Shown piece by piece: positions 11,347 through 22,599 of a stretch of DNA of 64,000 nucleotides. Position numbers and translations under genes: made by a program. Under the pieces are notes generated by a model, which made no database searches, was not told the origin of the DNA, and was given only the letters and a program-made list of their open reading frames with translations. Each line of letters begins with the position of its first letter. The first letter of the stretch is position 1. Source of the DNA: Temnopleurus reevesii (taxonomy: Eukaryota > Echinodermata > Echinoidea > Temnopleuroida > Temnopleuridae); the NCBI GenBank assembly GCA_036244855.1, contig BQKZ01000507.1, positions 25,984-89,983 on the forward strand. Reading direction: 5' to 3'.

Positions 11347-12597
11347 ATGTCTACGTTTGGACTTTTGACTGAGTTTCGTGATGGGGAGGAGGATTGGACG
11401 CACTACGTGGAACGGATGCGCCATTACTTCACCGCGAATGATATCACAAACGTGAGTAAGCAAAAGTCGATTTTCTTGAGTGTGTGTGGGGCGTCTACCT
11501 ACAAATTGCTCAGTAATTTGATTTCGCCGAAGAAACCAGGGGACATGGAACTAGACAGTTTGTTGGACATAATTTCGAAACATAAGCACCCAAAGCCATC
11601 ATTCATTGTACAAAGGTACAAGTTTAACAGTCGGGTTAGACAACAGGGCGAGTCCATAGCACAGTATATAGCAGAACTACGCCATATTGCCGAACATTGT
11701 GAATATGGGGATATACTGGAGGACATGCTAAGAGACCGTTTAGTTTGCGGTGTCAATGATGATAGAATCCAACGGAGGTTGTTGGGCGAGACAGAGCTAC
11801 CGTTTGCTAAAGCCCTGCAGATTGCTACGGCGATGGAACTAGCGGACCGTGACACGGCTGATTTGCGACAAGGCATCTCCGGCGCGGTAAACAAAACTTC
11901 GCATCGCGATGGCCGTATCAAAGAACAACCTCGAGAGCGGAACAGTGAAGGTCGTTGTGACAGGTGTGGCCGGACTGAAACACACCGAGTGTCCGAGTGT
12001 CCAGCAAAGGACATGGAATGCTATAAGTGCGGAACAAGGGGACACATTTCTCGGGCATGTCGCTCGAAAACCGCCGACAAAGGGAAGAAATCGAGACCTG
12101 TCCAGAAATCCCGCAAACCAAGAACGAATAAACAAAAATCGTATCAAATTGAAGCTGATCCCGAGTATGAAAGTGTTGTGAATGGCATATATTTTGGGAA
12201 AAGTGGAAAGGAGACCACTGATCCTATATACACTTCACTCGTAGTCGCCGAAACAGACGTAAAATTTCTGCTGGACACAGGATCATCGGTAACAATTATG
12301 AACGAAGACGCCTACGAATCTACTTGGTCTAGTAGAAAGCGTCCCCCAATGCGACCATGCTCAACCCTGATACACACGTACACGGAGGAGCCAATTCCCG
12401 TGAAAGGTGAATGCATCGTCAACGTGTGCCTGGGAAAACAGTCTGCGAATATGAGACTACTCATCGTGCGAGGAAAAGGGCCAAACCTGTTGGGTCGTGA
12501 TTGGCTCAAAGTCATCAAGTTGGACTGGGCGGAGATATTCTCTGTTTCAATGACGAATAAGATGCAACAGCTGTTGGNTGAGGCTTGCCCAACATAG
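11347..12597 (+). CDS. gag-pro: Ty3/gypsy-type Gag with N-terminal part of protease (truncated)
   Basis: Gag packages element RNA in cytoplasmic particles, and the aspartic protease matures the polyprotein. From the ATG at 11347 (MSTFGLLTEF) the frame gives 416 residues. About residues 1-190 form a helical retrotransposon-Gag region rich in charged residues. Two zinc knuckles follow: C204-C207-H213-C218 (one residue longer than the usual spacing) and the canonical C225-C228-H233-C238. A basic linker leads to the protease, with catalytic D310-T311-G312 in LLDTGSS and a later LLGRDWL at 381-387. The frame is uninterrupted up to the N at 12578. The last few codons after it are read from an unrelated MITE-like piece, so the stop is artificial. 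Reverse transcriptase, RNase H and integrase are absent. The upstream frame extension has no ATG. CG-rich codons differ from the AT-rich surroundings, as expected for an inserted, fairly young element. Confidence 0.93.
   Translation: MSTFGLLTEFRDGEEDWTHYVERMRHYFTANDITNVSKQKSIFLSVCGASTYKLLSNLISPKKPGDMELDSLLDIISKHKHPKPSFIVQRYKFNSRVRQQGESIAQYIAELRHIAEHCEYGDILEDMLRDRLVCGVNDDRIQRRLLGETELPFAKALQIATAMELADRDTADLRQGISGAVNKTSHRDGRIKEQPRERNSEGRCDRCGRTETHRVSECPAKDMECYKCGTRGHISRACRSKTADKGKKSRPVQKSRKPRTNKQKSYQIEADPEYESVVNGIYFGKSGKETTDPIYTSLVVAETDVKFLLDTGSSVTIMNEDAYESTWSSRKRPPMRPCSTLIHTYTEEPIPVKGECIVNVCLGKQSANMRLLIVRGKGPNLLGRDWLKVIKLDWAEIFSVSMTNKMQQLLXEACPT
12578..12578. other. Single-base N ending the gag-pro frame
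   Basis: The N falls inside the frame. Downstream sequence belongs to a different repeat, so the retroelement was not followed further by the assembly. Confidence 0.85.
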
Positions 12598-12665
12598 CAA
12601 CAAGAGATGTATGCAAACTGGATTTCATATATGTAACCAAGTACGTTGTCAAGAGACATGCATAG
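12579..12665 (+). mobile_element. Fragment of the CAATAGGCGGGTTTACT MITE family
   Basis: AGGCTTGCCCAACATAGCAA and the following ATGTATGCAAACTGGATTYC recur almost unchanged at about 44410-44460 inside the intact MITE at 44333-44559. Both termini are missing here. Confidence 0.75.
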
Positions 12666-14393
12666 GTTTAAATCTAGTAAAAAAGCCTATTCAAGCACTG
12701 CAAGGACAACTACAACCATTTTCAGTATGCGTACATGCTTCAAAAAATCAAAATTGTTTCATGTTTTCTTTTCATGAATGCCATATAGAAAATAAAAAAT
12801 AGAATTTAATTACGTTAAGCTGAAGAAAGAGAGAAGCTTCCCATGGATCTAGCAAACATAAAAGCAAATTCAATGAATAAATGAATAGGGTTTCAATAGA
12901 TCATCAATAGCAACACTGTACTACCCTAATTCCATTTGTTATACTAAAGTGACAGCCCACGCAAGACTGCACCCATACAACGAAGCAGCGATCAACAACC
13001 ATAACAAACACGAAGCGCTTTATTATTCCCCTCATCAATAGCATCATTTCGATCACCTGAAAGCCACAAAAGGTGGGAATAACATTCCATCTTTTCACCT
13101 AAAAACGACACAAATTTGTGAATCACAGACAGGGGCGGTTGGGGTCATGGAGATATTGTTTGATGGGGCCCTCGCTTGGTTGGATTTGAATAGTTTTCCA
13201 CGTTAAGCCCCTCAAATGAAAATGATCGCCCGAGGTGTTAAATTATTGGAAGGTTGGTATTGAGATGACAACAGATTGCAAGATCTAATTCTATTGTAGA
13301 GTTATCGACTGACGGGCTCCCGTCACTGTATTCACATGAAATTATTGAATGAAATTGATCATGGGAACAAGGGTGTACATGGATTTTACGGAAACTGAGC
13401 AAAATAAATACTGCAATTCATTACCATATCCACTAAAAGCATCTTTTGTGTAGTTTTCCCTCACAACCGTGAATTCATGATAAAAGAAATGAATTAAGAA
13501 GTTCTCTATATGATTTCAAGATCTACCAAAGAGTACTGCAGCCGATTTCATACACCACGAAAGGTAATAAGTGTACATATCTTCTTCAAAACCAAAGCCA
13601 AATTCAATTCCAAACCCAAATCCTTTAACTTTCACAATATAATAATACTCTACAAGCTGATATTATTGTTGGGGTACTATTTTAGGAATTTTGCGACTGT
13701 GAATTCAACTAAGTTTTCAACAATTATAATGCCATTAGATTTGCATACAGTGATTTTTCAAAACGTGAAAATAGAACCTGCTTATATGTTACTATGTTTG
13801 AAATTTGGTTGAAATTACTCAAATTTATGTGTGCTAAAATAGTGGCTTTCACTGTCATTAAATTTGTGACGAATCTCTTTCCAATCGAGAGAAGATTTCT
13901 CTATTCTTTTTACATCTGTATCAATCAAAAATATATTTAATGTTCGGTATTTTTTTCACTTTTGTTATTCTTCATTCCCCAATCTGCCAGCTAAAATCTA
14001 TTAGTTGAAAACCTTTGCCTTTTAACACTTCAATAGCATTAACAGTAATTAATCACTTTGTCAAAGTATCATCCAGACAACGTCACCAGAAGATAATTAC
14101 GAAAATGGGGAATCCGAAATAAAACAAATCAACAATTTATTTGTGATCAGATCAACCAAGCGGAAAGCATGGACAATAGGACTGCCATATTTTACTTTGC
14201 ATGGTGGATGGTTATAGAGTGCATGTTTTGTTTGTCTCCACATACTGTGACGATAAGCTTTTTTAAACAATCAATCATAGCAAATTGCCATACCCTATTA
14301 TTCATTCATACATTGACTAGATATAGGCGCACATTACCCTTATATTTGGGCTTTGTGGACTTTCCACATCGTTGCATTTTTCCCTGTAAACCA
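12666..14393. other. Non-coding DNA with a dispersed repeat segment
   Basis: No gene is seen. At about 13690-13815 the sequence (TGAATTCAAC, then GCATACAGTGATTTTTCAAA) resembles 55215-55345 (TGAATTCAATG, then GCATACAATAATCTTTCAAA), a diverged dispersed repeat. A weaker relative may lie near 18640-18790. Confidence 0.6.
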
Positions 14394-14573
14394 GGGGCCG
14401 ATTGCTCGAAATGGTCTTAGCTATCCTCTTCATGCTAAGGCGTCTTGACTTCTTGTGCCACCCTCGTAACATAGACATTAGAGTTGATACGACGATGTTA
14501 AAAGGGTGGCACAAGAACTCAAGACGCCAAAGCATGAAGAGGATAGCTAAGACTATTTCGTGCAATTGGCCCC
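14394..14573. mobile_element. Fold-back MITE with arms of about 70 bp
   Basis: The left arm (GGGGCCGATTGCTCGAAATG, then CTTAGCTATCCTCTTCATGC) is mirrored by the right arm (GCATGAAGAGGATAGCTAAG, then GCAATTGGCCCC) around a loop of about 35 bp. The element is too short to code and would fold into one long hairpin. The duplicated target site is unclear. Confidence 0.9.
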
Positions 14574-16075
14574 AGCATTCTATCTACCCTCCCCCCCCAA
14601 AAAAAAATAAATAACAAAATGAATAAAAGAAATCTCCACATTGCGCTTTCCTGATTTACATTTCAGCATCGAACACCTCATTAATTCATTCATCAACCTT
14701 TTCAAATGCATATTCAATTTTTCAAAAATTAATCTGACATCATGCAAACATTCACCATTCCCCCGAGTTTTCCCCTTTTAGTTGAAAACTTTTAAAAATG
14801 TCATAATCCCACGAAAATTAATTTTAAAAGGGTGTTCTCAACAAATTTTCCCCAAACTGGTATCTTATAATTTATAATAAATATAAATTCATGCTGTAGG
14901 GTATAAATTGAAGAAAGATCATTACTTTTTAAAAGCAGTCCCGTTTTTATTTCATTTTCATTTTCCCATGCTATTTAAGACAAAGATGCCAACCTTCTAA
15001 ATCTCCATAGATTCCTTGTTGGGTGCTTATACATGAGTTTAAGTAGCAAACTCGACAACTGATTAGGTTGTAGTATTTGGGGGATTTTCTTCTCCGCATG
15101 CTTTCATCTTTTTAATGCATATGTAATCAAAGTGTATAAAAGTGAGGGAGATCATAGATGGAGATAAAGCCTTAGGGTTAGTTTCAAATTGATGTCGTTG
15201 ACGAGAATATAAAGGCCGCGGATGAGCAAGAATCTATGAATTGAAAGAGGTTTACATAGTTGTGAAATTGTGTAAAATTAAAATAATGAACTTTATTAGA
15301 TATATATAACTAACAATTTTCATTTTTGAATTAAAGTCAAGTAATGGCTAGAATGAAGAAATTTATGTGGGATGAGCTGAAATGTATGAAATCTGGAGAT
15401 AACACTACAGACAAGATAAAAATCAACTACAATGCTGCACAAACGAGGATGATTACTGCCATCAAACGCGGGGTCTTGGTGAATATTCATCCCAACTTAG
15501 ATATCAAACCTGTATGCAAAATTGCAATAAGTGCATTCGTATTTATGTGAATGCCACAACCAAATGTATAAATAGACCATAAAACAATGAAACAGTTGAT
15601 TGTCAATAGGATGATTTTTATCTATTATGCTAAAAGAAAGTAGCCCAGCAAGATACTGACATATCAACAAATGAATTGAAGCTCATTTAAATAACCATGG
15701 TGGAGGCACAAAAAGATCCCTATATGTTATATAACTTATCTATTCTGTTGGGTCAAATATCTCCCAGTTTACATATCATAAAACTGCTACACAAACATAC
15801 CTACTATACAATACGTAGCACCATTATATTTCTGATGATCATATTGAAAATAAATACCATCCTTTTCATGCTTTATGTCTATACTTCCCTCCACAGATTT
15901 ATTGATATTTTACTGGGTGCATGTATTCCATTATCCTGCCCTTCCTTTACACGGGAGAGCCACCAGCAAAAGTAAAACCTGCCAGCAAAACTCATCTCGT
16001 TTACGCATTCAGATCCCCTTCATTTTTTCCAAGCAAGGACACATTTCAAGAGCAAAGTAATAACGTGCTAAACCT
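14574..16075. other. Non-coding DNA, nothing recognised
   Basis: The open frames at 15344-15550 and 15697-15975 lack splice sites or recognisable motifs. No repeats were noticed. Confidence 0.6.
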
Positions 16076-16246
16076 GGGAGGTGTTTCACAAAGATAAGAA
16101 AGACTGTATGCACGACTTTACATTCGACTGGAATCCCTTCTTGCGCTGAATGCTCGTAATATTATGAATGATTGCGCACAAGAAGGGATACCAGTCGAAC
16201 GTAAAGTCGTGCGTAAAGTCTTTCTCATCTTGGTGAAACACCTCCC
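16076..16246. mobile_element. Fold-back MITE, GGGAGGTGTTTCAC family, copy 1
   Basis: The element begins GGGAGGTGTTTCAC and ends GTGAAACACCTCCC. The arms contain AAAGTCGTGCGTAAAGTCTT and GGTATCCCTTCTTGTGCGC-like sequence in inverted orientation. Its relative lies 625 bp downstream. It is non-coding. Confidence 0.92.
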
Positions 16247-16870
16247 TGCCCAGATAAGATTACCATGTAATCGGCGAATCAATATATTGTCTTGGGTGCC
16301 ATAATATTCACTCTATTCCATTTGATCCTTTGATATAAATCAGCTAATATGAATAATTCATAGGATGCCTTTTTTCAACTCTTCATAACCAATTTTCAAA
16401 TAAACAGGTTCAGAGCCTGCTAGAACTTATGAAAGCAATTATTGCACTTAAAAGAATTTATACATGAAACCTAAAATTAACATTCCATAATATTTATTCC
16501 TGCTGGTAACCATCAATAGATTCTGTGCAAACGAGATTGAATTCAATCATATGAGATACAATCAGCAGTACATAATCTACAAATACACTACAACACATAA
16601 AATTATTATTATCATTATTATTATTTATTCGGCAAATTCAAAACAAAACAATTACAGTATAAGTAAAGGATACAAAGATAAAAGAACTAGGTAAATGAAT
16701 AATTAATTAAGACCAGCAGTTGGTTTGAGAGGGCTGCCGGGGCATGGAAAATACAGCTGATTTATACCAGTCAAAGATTTAAGCAAAGTTTTATTATTTC
16801 TTATTCTTTCTCAGCCAAAATATATAGAAAACTTTTGTGATAAGACAGAGACGGCATAGTAAATAAGTCA
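16247..16870. other. Non-coding spacer between two MITE copies
   Basis: The spacer contains an ATT-rich microsatellite at about 16604-16632 and otherwise nothing recognisable. Confidence 0.6.
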
Positions 16871-17032
16871 GGGTGGTGTTTCACCAAGATAAGAAAGACT
16901 TTACGCATGACTTTACGTACCCGTTCTTGTGCGCAATGGTTCAAATTATGACGCGCATTTAGTGCAAGAACTGATACCAGTCGAACGTAAAGTCGTGCGT
17001 AACTTTCAGAACGATTTGGTGAAACACCTCCC
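16871..17032. mobile_element. Fold-back MITE, GGGAGGTGTTTCAC family, copy 2
   Basis: Ends GGGTGGTGTTTCACCAAGAT and TTGGTGAAACACCTCCC match copy 1 at 16076-16246, as do the AAAGTCGTGCGTAA arm segments. Part of the left arm is deleted (it jumps from CTTTACGTAC to CCGTTCTTGTGCGC). Confidence 0.92.
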
Positions 17033-17637
17033 AGGAAATATCTTCCTTATAAACTGTATGAATTGTGCTTGAAAAATAGAAATTTACCATAAAAAAAACT
17101 TTTTTCCGGTGGACACACGAATACTTTTTTTTCTTCAAATGGGCATTGGATGGGTACCAACACATAGATGGTAAATGTAAAGGAGATGGACACATAAAAT
17201 GAGGCAGGCATGACAAGACAAACCTCCATCGGCACATAACGCTCCTCTTGAATGATTGTAACATACACAAGCACTGAGTCTTTGTTGGGCCCTGCAACAA
17301 ATCCGTCTTGCATCATCAAAACACCTATCGATTAGCTACTTATACAGAAAGAAAAAGACACAGTCATCAAAACGGTCTTAAGACAGTGTCAACTATAGGG
17401 TGTTACATAAAAAAGGGGATCAGCATGTATTGGATTTAATTCCTTTGTTGGACAACATAGCCTTCTTTGTGTTTCAAGCATATTGATCCAACAGTAGGAT
17501 TATTAGATTATTAGTGTAGGTAGGGTAAATAATCAATATTATGTCTCATTTAAGGGGGATAATGTGTTTGGTTTTTTTTTTCATCTGAAAGCGTTAGCAT
17601 TGTAAGCTTCACTATGAATGACATACTTGAATGGTTT
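17033..17637. other. Non-coding DNA, nothing recognised
   Basis: Open frames on the minus strand at 16959-17319 overlap the MITE arm and have no domain support. Confidence 0.6.
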
Positions 17638-18066
17638 CTTATTCATCCTCTTCTTCCTAATTTTCTTCTCCCTTTCTTTATCCTTTTGTTTCTTTCCCTC
17701 CTCCTTCTCCTCATACCTCTACTCCTCCTTCCTCTTATTCTTCTTCCGGCCTCCTCCTTTTCCACCTTCCTTTTCCTTCTCTCCAATCTTCTACAACTCC
17801 TTCTCCTTAGACTTTTCTTCCTTCTCGTTCTTTTTCTTCCTTCTTGTTTTTATTCCTCTTCTCCTCCTCATCTCCTTTTCTCTTTTCCTTTACATTCTCT
17901 GTCATCTTCTTCTACTCCTTTTCCTTTTCTTACTTCCCATTCTTTTTCCTCTTCTCCTGCTTCACCTCCTACTTCTCTTTTTCTCTCTCTCTGCTGCCAA
18001 TATCTTCTCTTTCATTTCTCTTTCTTTTTTTTTTCTTTTTTTTCCTTTTTTTTTTGGGGGGGGGCT
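17638..18066. repeat. Polypyrimidine tract of about 410 bp ending in a G run
   Basis: This is almost pure C/T on the plus strand (TTCTTCCTCC-like) and then switches abruptly to a T run and about 11 G. All frames across it are Leu/Phe/Ser low-complexity shadows, not membrane proteins. Such mirror-like purine/pyrimidine tracts can form triplexes. Confidence 0.9.
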
Positions 18067-19640
18067 GGGGGTTATTAAATGTTCTGACAGCTAACATCAA
18101 CTTATCAACTTCTGTAAGTGTACCACCTTTCTTTACTGCCAATCTTCTTAACACCTGAATGTCTGAATCATTAGACTATTCTGGCTAGACCACAGACATG
18201 TTGTAAGATCCACAAACGCACAACAAGATTTACACATTTTCCTTCCCTTCCCAACACCGTCGTAACATCACATGACTTTGCATTATGAGTCAACGCTATG
18301 ATTGCGATGACAAATTCAATTGTATCTCCCCCTGAGACGGCATCATATTTAGGAGACTTGAAGGGAGAGGAAGAAGGAAACTCTAAACATGTCACAAAGA
18401 GTGTTTCCTGACGCTTCAAAGAGCAGACCCCCCTTGTTCAGACGCTGCAAAGTTTATTCCATAGCTCCATAATTTCAAAAAGCACAGATGAATTTTCATA
18501 ATCGTTGGCCGAAACTTGATAAAGAAACAACATCTTTGTTTAAAAAAATAATAATAATGATAATTCCGTAACTGACTGACCGTTAAAGCATGTCTTTCGA
18601 CCGAGTTGAGTATAATGCGCAATTTCCTGCTCCACTAACACACATTTTCATCATTTTGTACTGCTACTGTATAAGCCAAAATTTTCGTAGTGGTTATATT
18701 TTTGCATATTTTGCTGTCACAACCTCACGAAAATTTCAATTCGACATGATAAATATTCCTATGCATACAAACATTGACAAAAAATGCATATAAAACAACA
18801 TGCTAAAATGTCACATTGGTCCCCAACCCCAAGATATCTGCACATGAAAATATTGGCTTATACAGCACACTGTTCTCATATACAAATGCCACGTGATGCC
18901 ATTTGACAAATCATATTACCATCGTAAACCCACCTTATAATTGATATTCACAAACATTTTTTATTATTTCATAACAATGCCATTCTAGAACATTCATAGG
19001 CACACTGTTGTAGTATAAATTTCTTTCGTTTGAACACGCCAAGAGATGGATGTTAAAAGATTTGTTTGATATTGTATCGCCACTTGGGAACATGGTTGGA
19101 ACAATTGGGAGGTGTTTGACGGTGAGGGGGAGGCTTGGCTGGAAAGCCTAGACGGAGTTGAATCATTAAACAGGAAATTAGAAAGGAAAGATACAAATAA
19201 ACAGACAGTCAATCTGAATTTATTCTCGTAATGTGAATTATTCTTGTCCTGACAACATGTGGGAGGCATTTATATCATATGGAAAGCATAGTCAAGAATA
19301 TATTCTGAAAAATAATGCAATTCCATACTAGAACAGCACTAACGAATGATAAAACAGCCGATTGCCTCTATTTGCAGTCCTTACTACAGACAGGCATTGC
19401 ACGTTAGACCTAAAAAATGGTGTTCTACCTTCAAAAGTGGTTGAGTTGGTGAGCATGCAATTTATAAGCTCTGAAAAATTCTCGATAACAGGATTGTGGG
19501 CCAATGGAGAAAAAAGAAAAGCAAATTCCTACATCTGGTTGGATTTATGATTGAATTTTATTTTTTTGAACAAGAAAACAAAAAACCAACTCTCAGTTAC
19601 ACATCCCCCTTTTTTTTTTAGACGCCCTGTACTTCTTACC
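18067..19640. other. Non-coding DNA, no gene seen
   Basis: No splice-bounded frame was found. The part at 18550-18800 shares the phrase style of the dispersed repeat at 13.7 and 55.2 kb, but weakly. Confidence 0.55.
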
Positions 19641-19740
19641 CCCCCCCCCCCTCTTTCTTTCATGTGAAGTGGGGATTGTAAATTCTACAGTGAGTGGTTT
19701 AAATCGTACAAGGAACATGACAGTACACTGCTAGCAGCTC
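19641..19740. repeat. Left copy of an exact 90-bp duplication at an assembly join
   Basis: After a C run, bases 19651-19740 are identical to 20267-20356, from CTCTTTCTTTCATG to GCTAGCAGCTC. The copy stops at the N at 19741. Perfect identity at a contig end points to redundant or haplotype assembly rather than true duplication. Confidence 0.9.
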
Positions 19741-19741
19741 N
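19741..19741. other. Single-base N, contig join
   Basis: It lies exactly between the end of the exactly duplicated segment and the first base of the dispersed repeat copy 2. Confidence 0.9.
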
Positions 19742-20239
19742 AATTACAAATTACAAACTCAGCATAATATGGTGCATTTCCTCCCTAAAAAGCAATTATA
19801 ACCATACAAATGTGGGATTCATCAACAGTTAATATTTACCCATCTCTTCTGCATGTTAACACTCTCATGGTGACATTTTTGTGAATTTTGAAGTATTGAC
19901 TTTGCTAAAAATGTCCCCTCCTCCCTCCTTCCCCCCAATTTGCAACCCACCCCTCCTCCCCTATCTATCATTTAGCAATCCATTTCCCCCTCATCCTAAT
20001 TATCAATTAGCAATCAATTTTCCTTCTTCCCTCCCCAAATTATCATTCGCCAATCCATTTCCTACCCCCACTCCTCCTCCCTCCCCTACCTCCTAATCAT
20101 CATTTAGCAATACGTTCTCTCCCCCCTCCCCCTCCTTCCCCCATCCTCACCTGATTCTCCCCTGCGGAGGCCATCTGAAGAATGAAAACTAACATTGGAT
20201 AACAAATTTGAGCCGCTAAGTTCACAAGGCCCTATTTCT

Positions 20240-20240
<1 letters not shown>
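19742..20240. repeat. Dispersed repeat with pyrimidine-rich core, copy 2
   Basis: This is the relative of 7091-7770. It includes the ATCATTTAGCAATC blocks and the GGAGGCCATCT to CTAAGTTCACAAGG end. Here the core is assembled without a gap, so it shows what the gap at 7452-7650 is likely to contain. Confidence 0.88.
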
Positions 20241-20272
<32 letters not shown>

Positions 20273-20356
20273 CTTTCATGTGAAGTGGGGATTGTAAATT
20301 CTACAGTGAGTGGTTTAAATCGTACAAGGAACATGACAGTACACTGCTAGCAGCTC
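20241..20356. repeat. C homopolymer and right copy of the exact 90-bp duplication
   Basis: About 26 consecutive C at 20242-20267 precede the segment identical to 19651-19740. Sequence then continues normally (CACTTAATCCAGAC). Confidence 0.9.
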
Positions 20357-20546
20357 CACTTAATCCAGACAAGGCGTTCAAACAAAGCCTATCGATCTGC
20401 TGTCTGTCGCACCATAATAGGCGGTTTTGCTTTTCAAGAGGTGCAACAAGAGCAATTGAATGCTGCCAGTCCACTGGTGTGCTCAAAGCCGTGTAATAAT
20501 TGATGAGCTCAACTGATTAGTCTACTGGCGGTATAACCCCCTTTTT
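20357..20546. other. GC-elevated unique block
   Basis: This short block has moderate GC and no repeat or convincing exon. It could be regulatory, with no specific evidence. Confidence 0.2.
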
Positions 20547-20700
20547 GTGGCCGCAACGGCTGGGCTGTGATGGAACATACTTTTGGTTGTCAATGAAAAA
20601 ATTTGAACCCCTTTATTTTGTGGCCGCAATGGCTGGGTTGGGATGTACATGCTTTTGGTTGTCTGTCAAAATATTTGGGTCTTTGCTTAGGCAAAAAAAA
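20540..20700. repeat. Two-copy tandem repeat of about 83 bp
   Basis: GTGGCCGCAAYGGCTGGGYT recurs at 20547 and 20630, each followed by a shared ACATRCTTTTGGTTGTC segment. Confidence 0.85.
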
Positions 20701-22257
20701 TTTGTTGGAGTCTAAGATCAACCGGCCCCTATGAAAATGGCCCTCGTGATAGCACAGACCAGTAGGCCTATAGATGGCTCATAACAGTGATAAAACAAGG
20801 AATGAGATTTTAAAAGAATTTATGAACTATCTCTTCTTGATTTTACATGTACATGTATTTGAAAACCTTGGCTAAAATACTTTGTTGAATATACCTGGGA
20901 TTATGACGGATTACAACATCAACATCCACAAAGTCTGAAGTAAATTTTTTCAATATGAAACCCATGAAAATAATCCAGTCAATTCACTTAATTCTTAGCG
21001 CACCTTTCGACCACACTGCCAAAGAAAAGGTCAGCTTAACAAAAAGGAACAATGAAAACACCTTGGCTTGTGGTCTGCGGATAAATGCAGAAACTTACTG
21101 GAGAAAAAATGCCTTGTTACTAAACAGTCCGCAATAATCACTGACAAATTTTAGCAAAAAATAAATCCCGTTGGTTTATCCCCCCACAAGCTCTATTATT
21201 TGTGGAAAAAACCAAGACCACTTCGACAAACATAACCTTGTTCTTTGGTACACATGTCATTCATTGCTATTAGACTGTGTACACAAAACTAACATCTATT
21301 GATAAACATAGAGAGAGAAAGAGAGAAAGAGAGATACAAACAGAGGGAGAGAGAAGGAATGAGAAATGCACAATTTAGGTTCACTAATTTGTTGAAAGTA
21401 CATTTGACCCAATTACTGTCAAACATCTAGGAAGTTTGGGTCAGTGGCACGATAATTAAACAAGATTGAAAATTCAGGCAAACCAGAAATAGTTATTAAT
21501 TTGAGAAATATTCCAATATTCAAATCTGCAAAATTGTCCAGCTACTTCAAAATTCACTCCAAAATTTTTCTCACTCTCTATCTCTATCCATCCTTTCTTT
21601 CTATTTATTCATTTATATTTTTTTTAATTTATTTTTTTTATTTATTTATATTTACTTTTTATTATTATTACTATTTATTGGGGGGTAAACGGAGCATATT
21701 TTTCTTAGCACAATAAACTTCTTATAAACTCACTTTTTACAGATTTCTTGATGTTGTTACTTGAAAATGGAAATGACACTTGATAAATCCCTTTGAAACG
21801 GTTGTAATATGCCCCATAAATATGTGTGAGCATTTGTATTTTGATTTACGGATGGGCAATGGCAAAGGCTTTGTACTCTTACTTATTTTGACACAAATAA
21901 ACCTTCTTATTTTTTTTACATCAATAAACCTTTTTTCTGTACAATTTGACACAAATCTACTTGCAGGCAAATAGCTCAGGAGCTTTAGCAAAAGAGATGT
22001 CTTGATAAATGGCTTTCTGGAAAGTGACAAATTGATATTCAGAATGAAAAAGCAGGTGATCAAAAATAGAAGGAAATTGAGGACATCAGAAAAAAAGAAA
22101 ATGCAATTAATACGAGCCATAAAACACTTAGCTTTGAATACATGGCTTGCATCATGTCGCATTAGCACTGATTATTTATCCCGATTTGTTAAAAAACTAG
22201 AATAACATTTCACCTTTAATTCATTAATAATAATATGAGGGAAACAGAGAAAATGGC
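20701..22257. other. Non-coding DNA, no gene seen
   Basis: A GAGA-rich stretch at 21309-21365 and T/A-rich runs at 21590-21680 are the only structures noticed. Open frames at 21501-22205 are low-complexity. Confidence 0.6.
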
Positions 22258-22560
22258 CACTGTAAACAGGCGACCTCTATAGACAGGTTCTGTAACACCC
22301 ATATTTTGTCCGGAGGTAACAAATTAAGGTGGATGCTACAGCCAGGTGGCCCATAAGACAGGTTTGACTGTATCTTGTATTTTTAACAGAATCTGGGACT
22401 TCCTGACCTAAATTTGCTGTAGACAGGTGACCTCTATAGACAAGTTCTATAACACCCACATATTTTGTTTAGAGGGAACAAATAAAGGTGGATGCTACAG
22501 CCAGGTGGCCCATAAGACAGGTGTGACTGTATCTTTCATTTGTAACAGAATCTGGGAATC
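22258..22560. repeat. Two-copy direct repeat of 157 bp, ACAGGT family
   Basis: GACCTCTATAGACARGTTCT starts at 22272 and 22429. Each copy includes GGTGGATGCTACAGCCAGGT and a GACTGTATCTT end. The wording resembles the terminal-repeat elements at 30752-30903 and 35281-35443, so this is a tandem pair from that family. A G run of about 19 follows at 22572. Confidence 0.85.
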
Positions 22561-22599
22561 ATTAAATTTTCGGGGGGGGGGGGGGGGGGGCTCCGTGAC

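Noticed and set aside
17614..18158. Three long overlapping frames rich in Leu, Phe and Ser on the plus strand
   Set aside because: They translate a pure polypyrimidine tract in all frames and are not membrane proteins.
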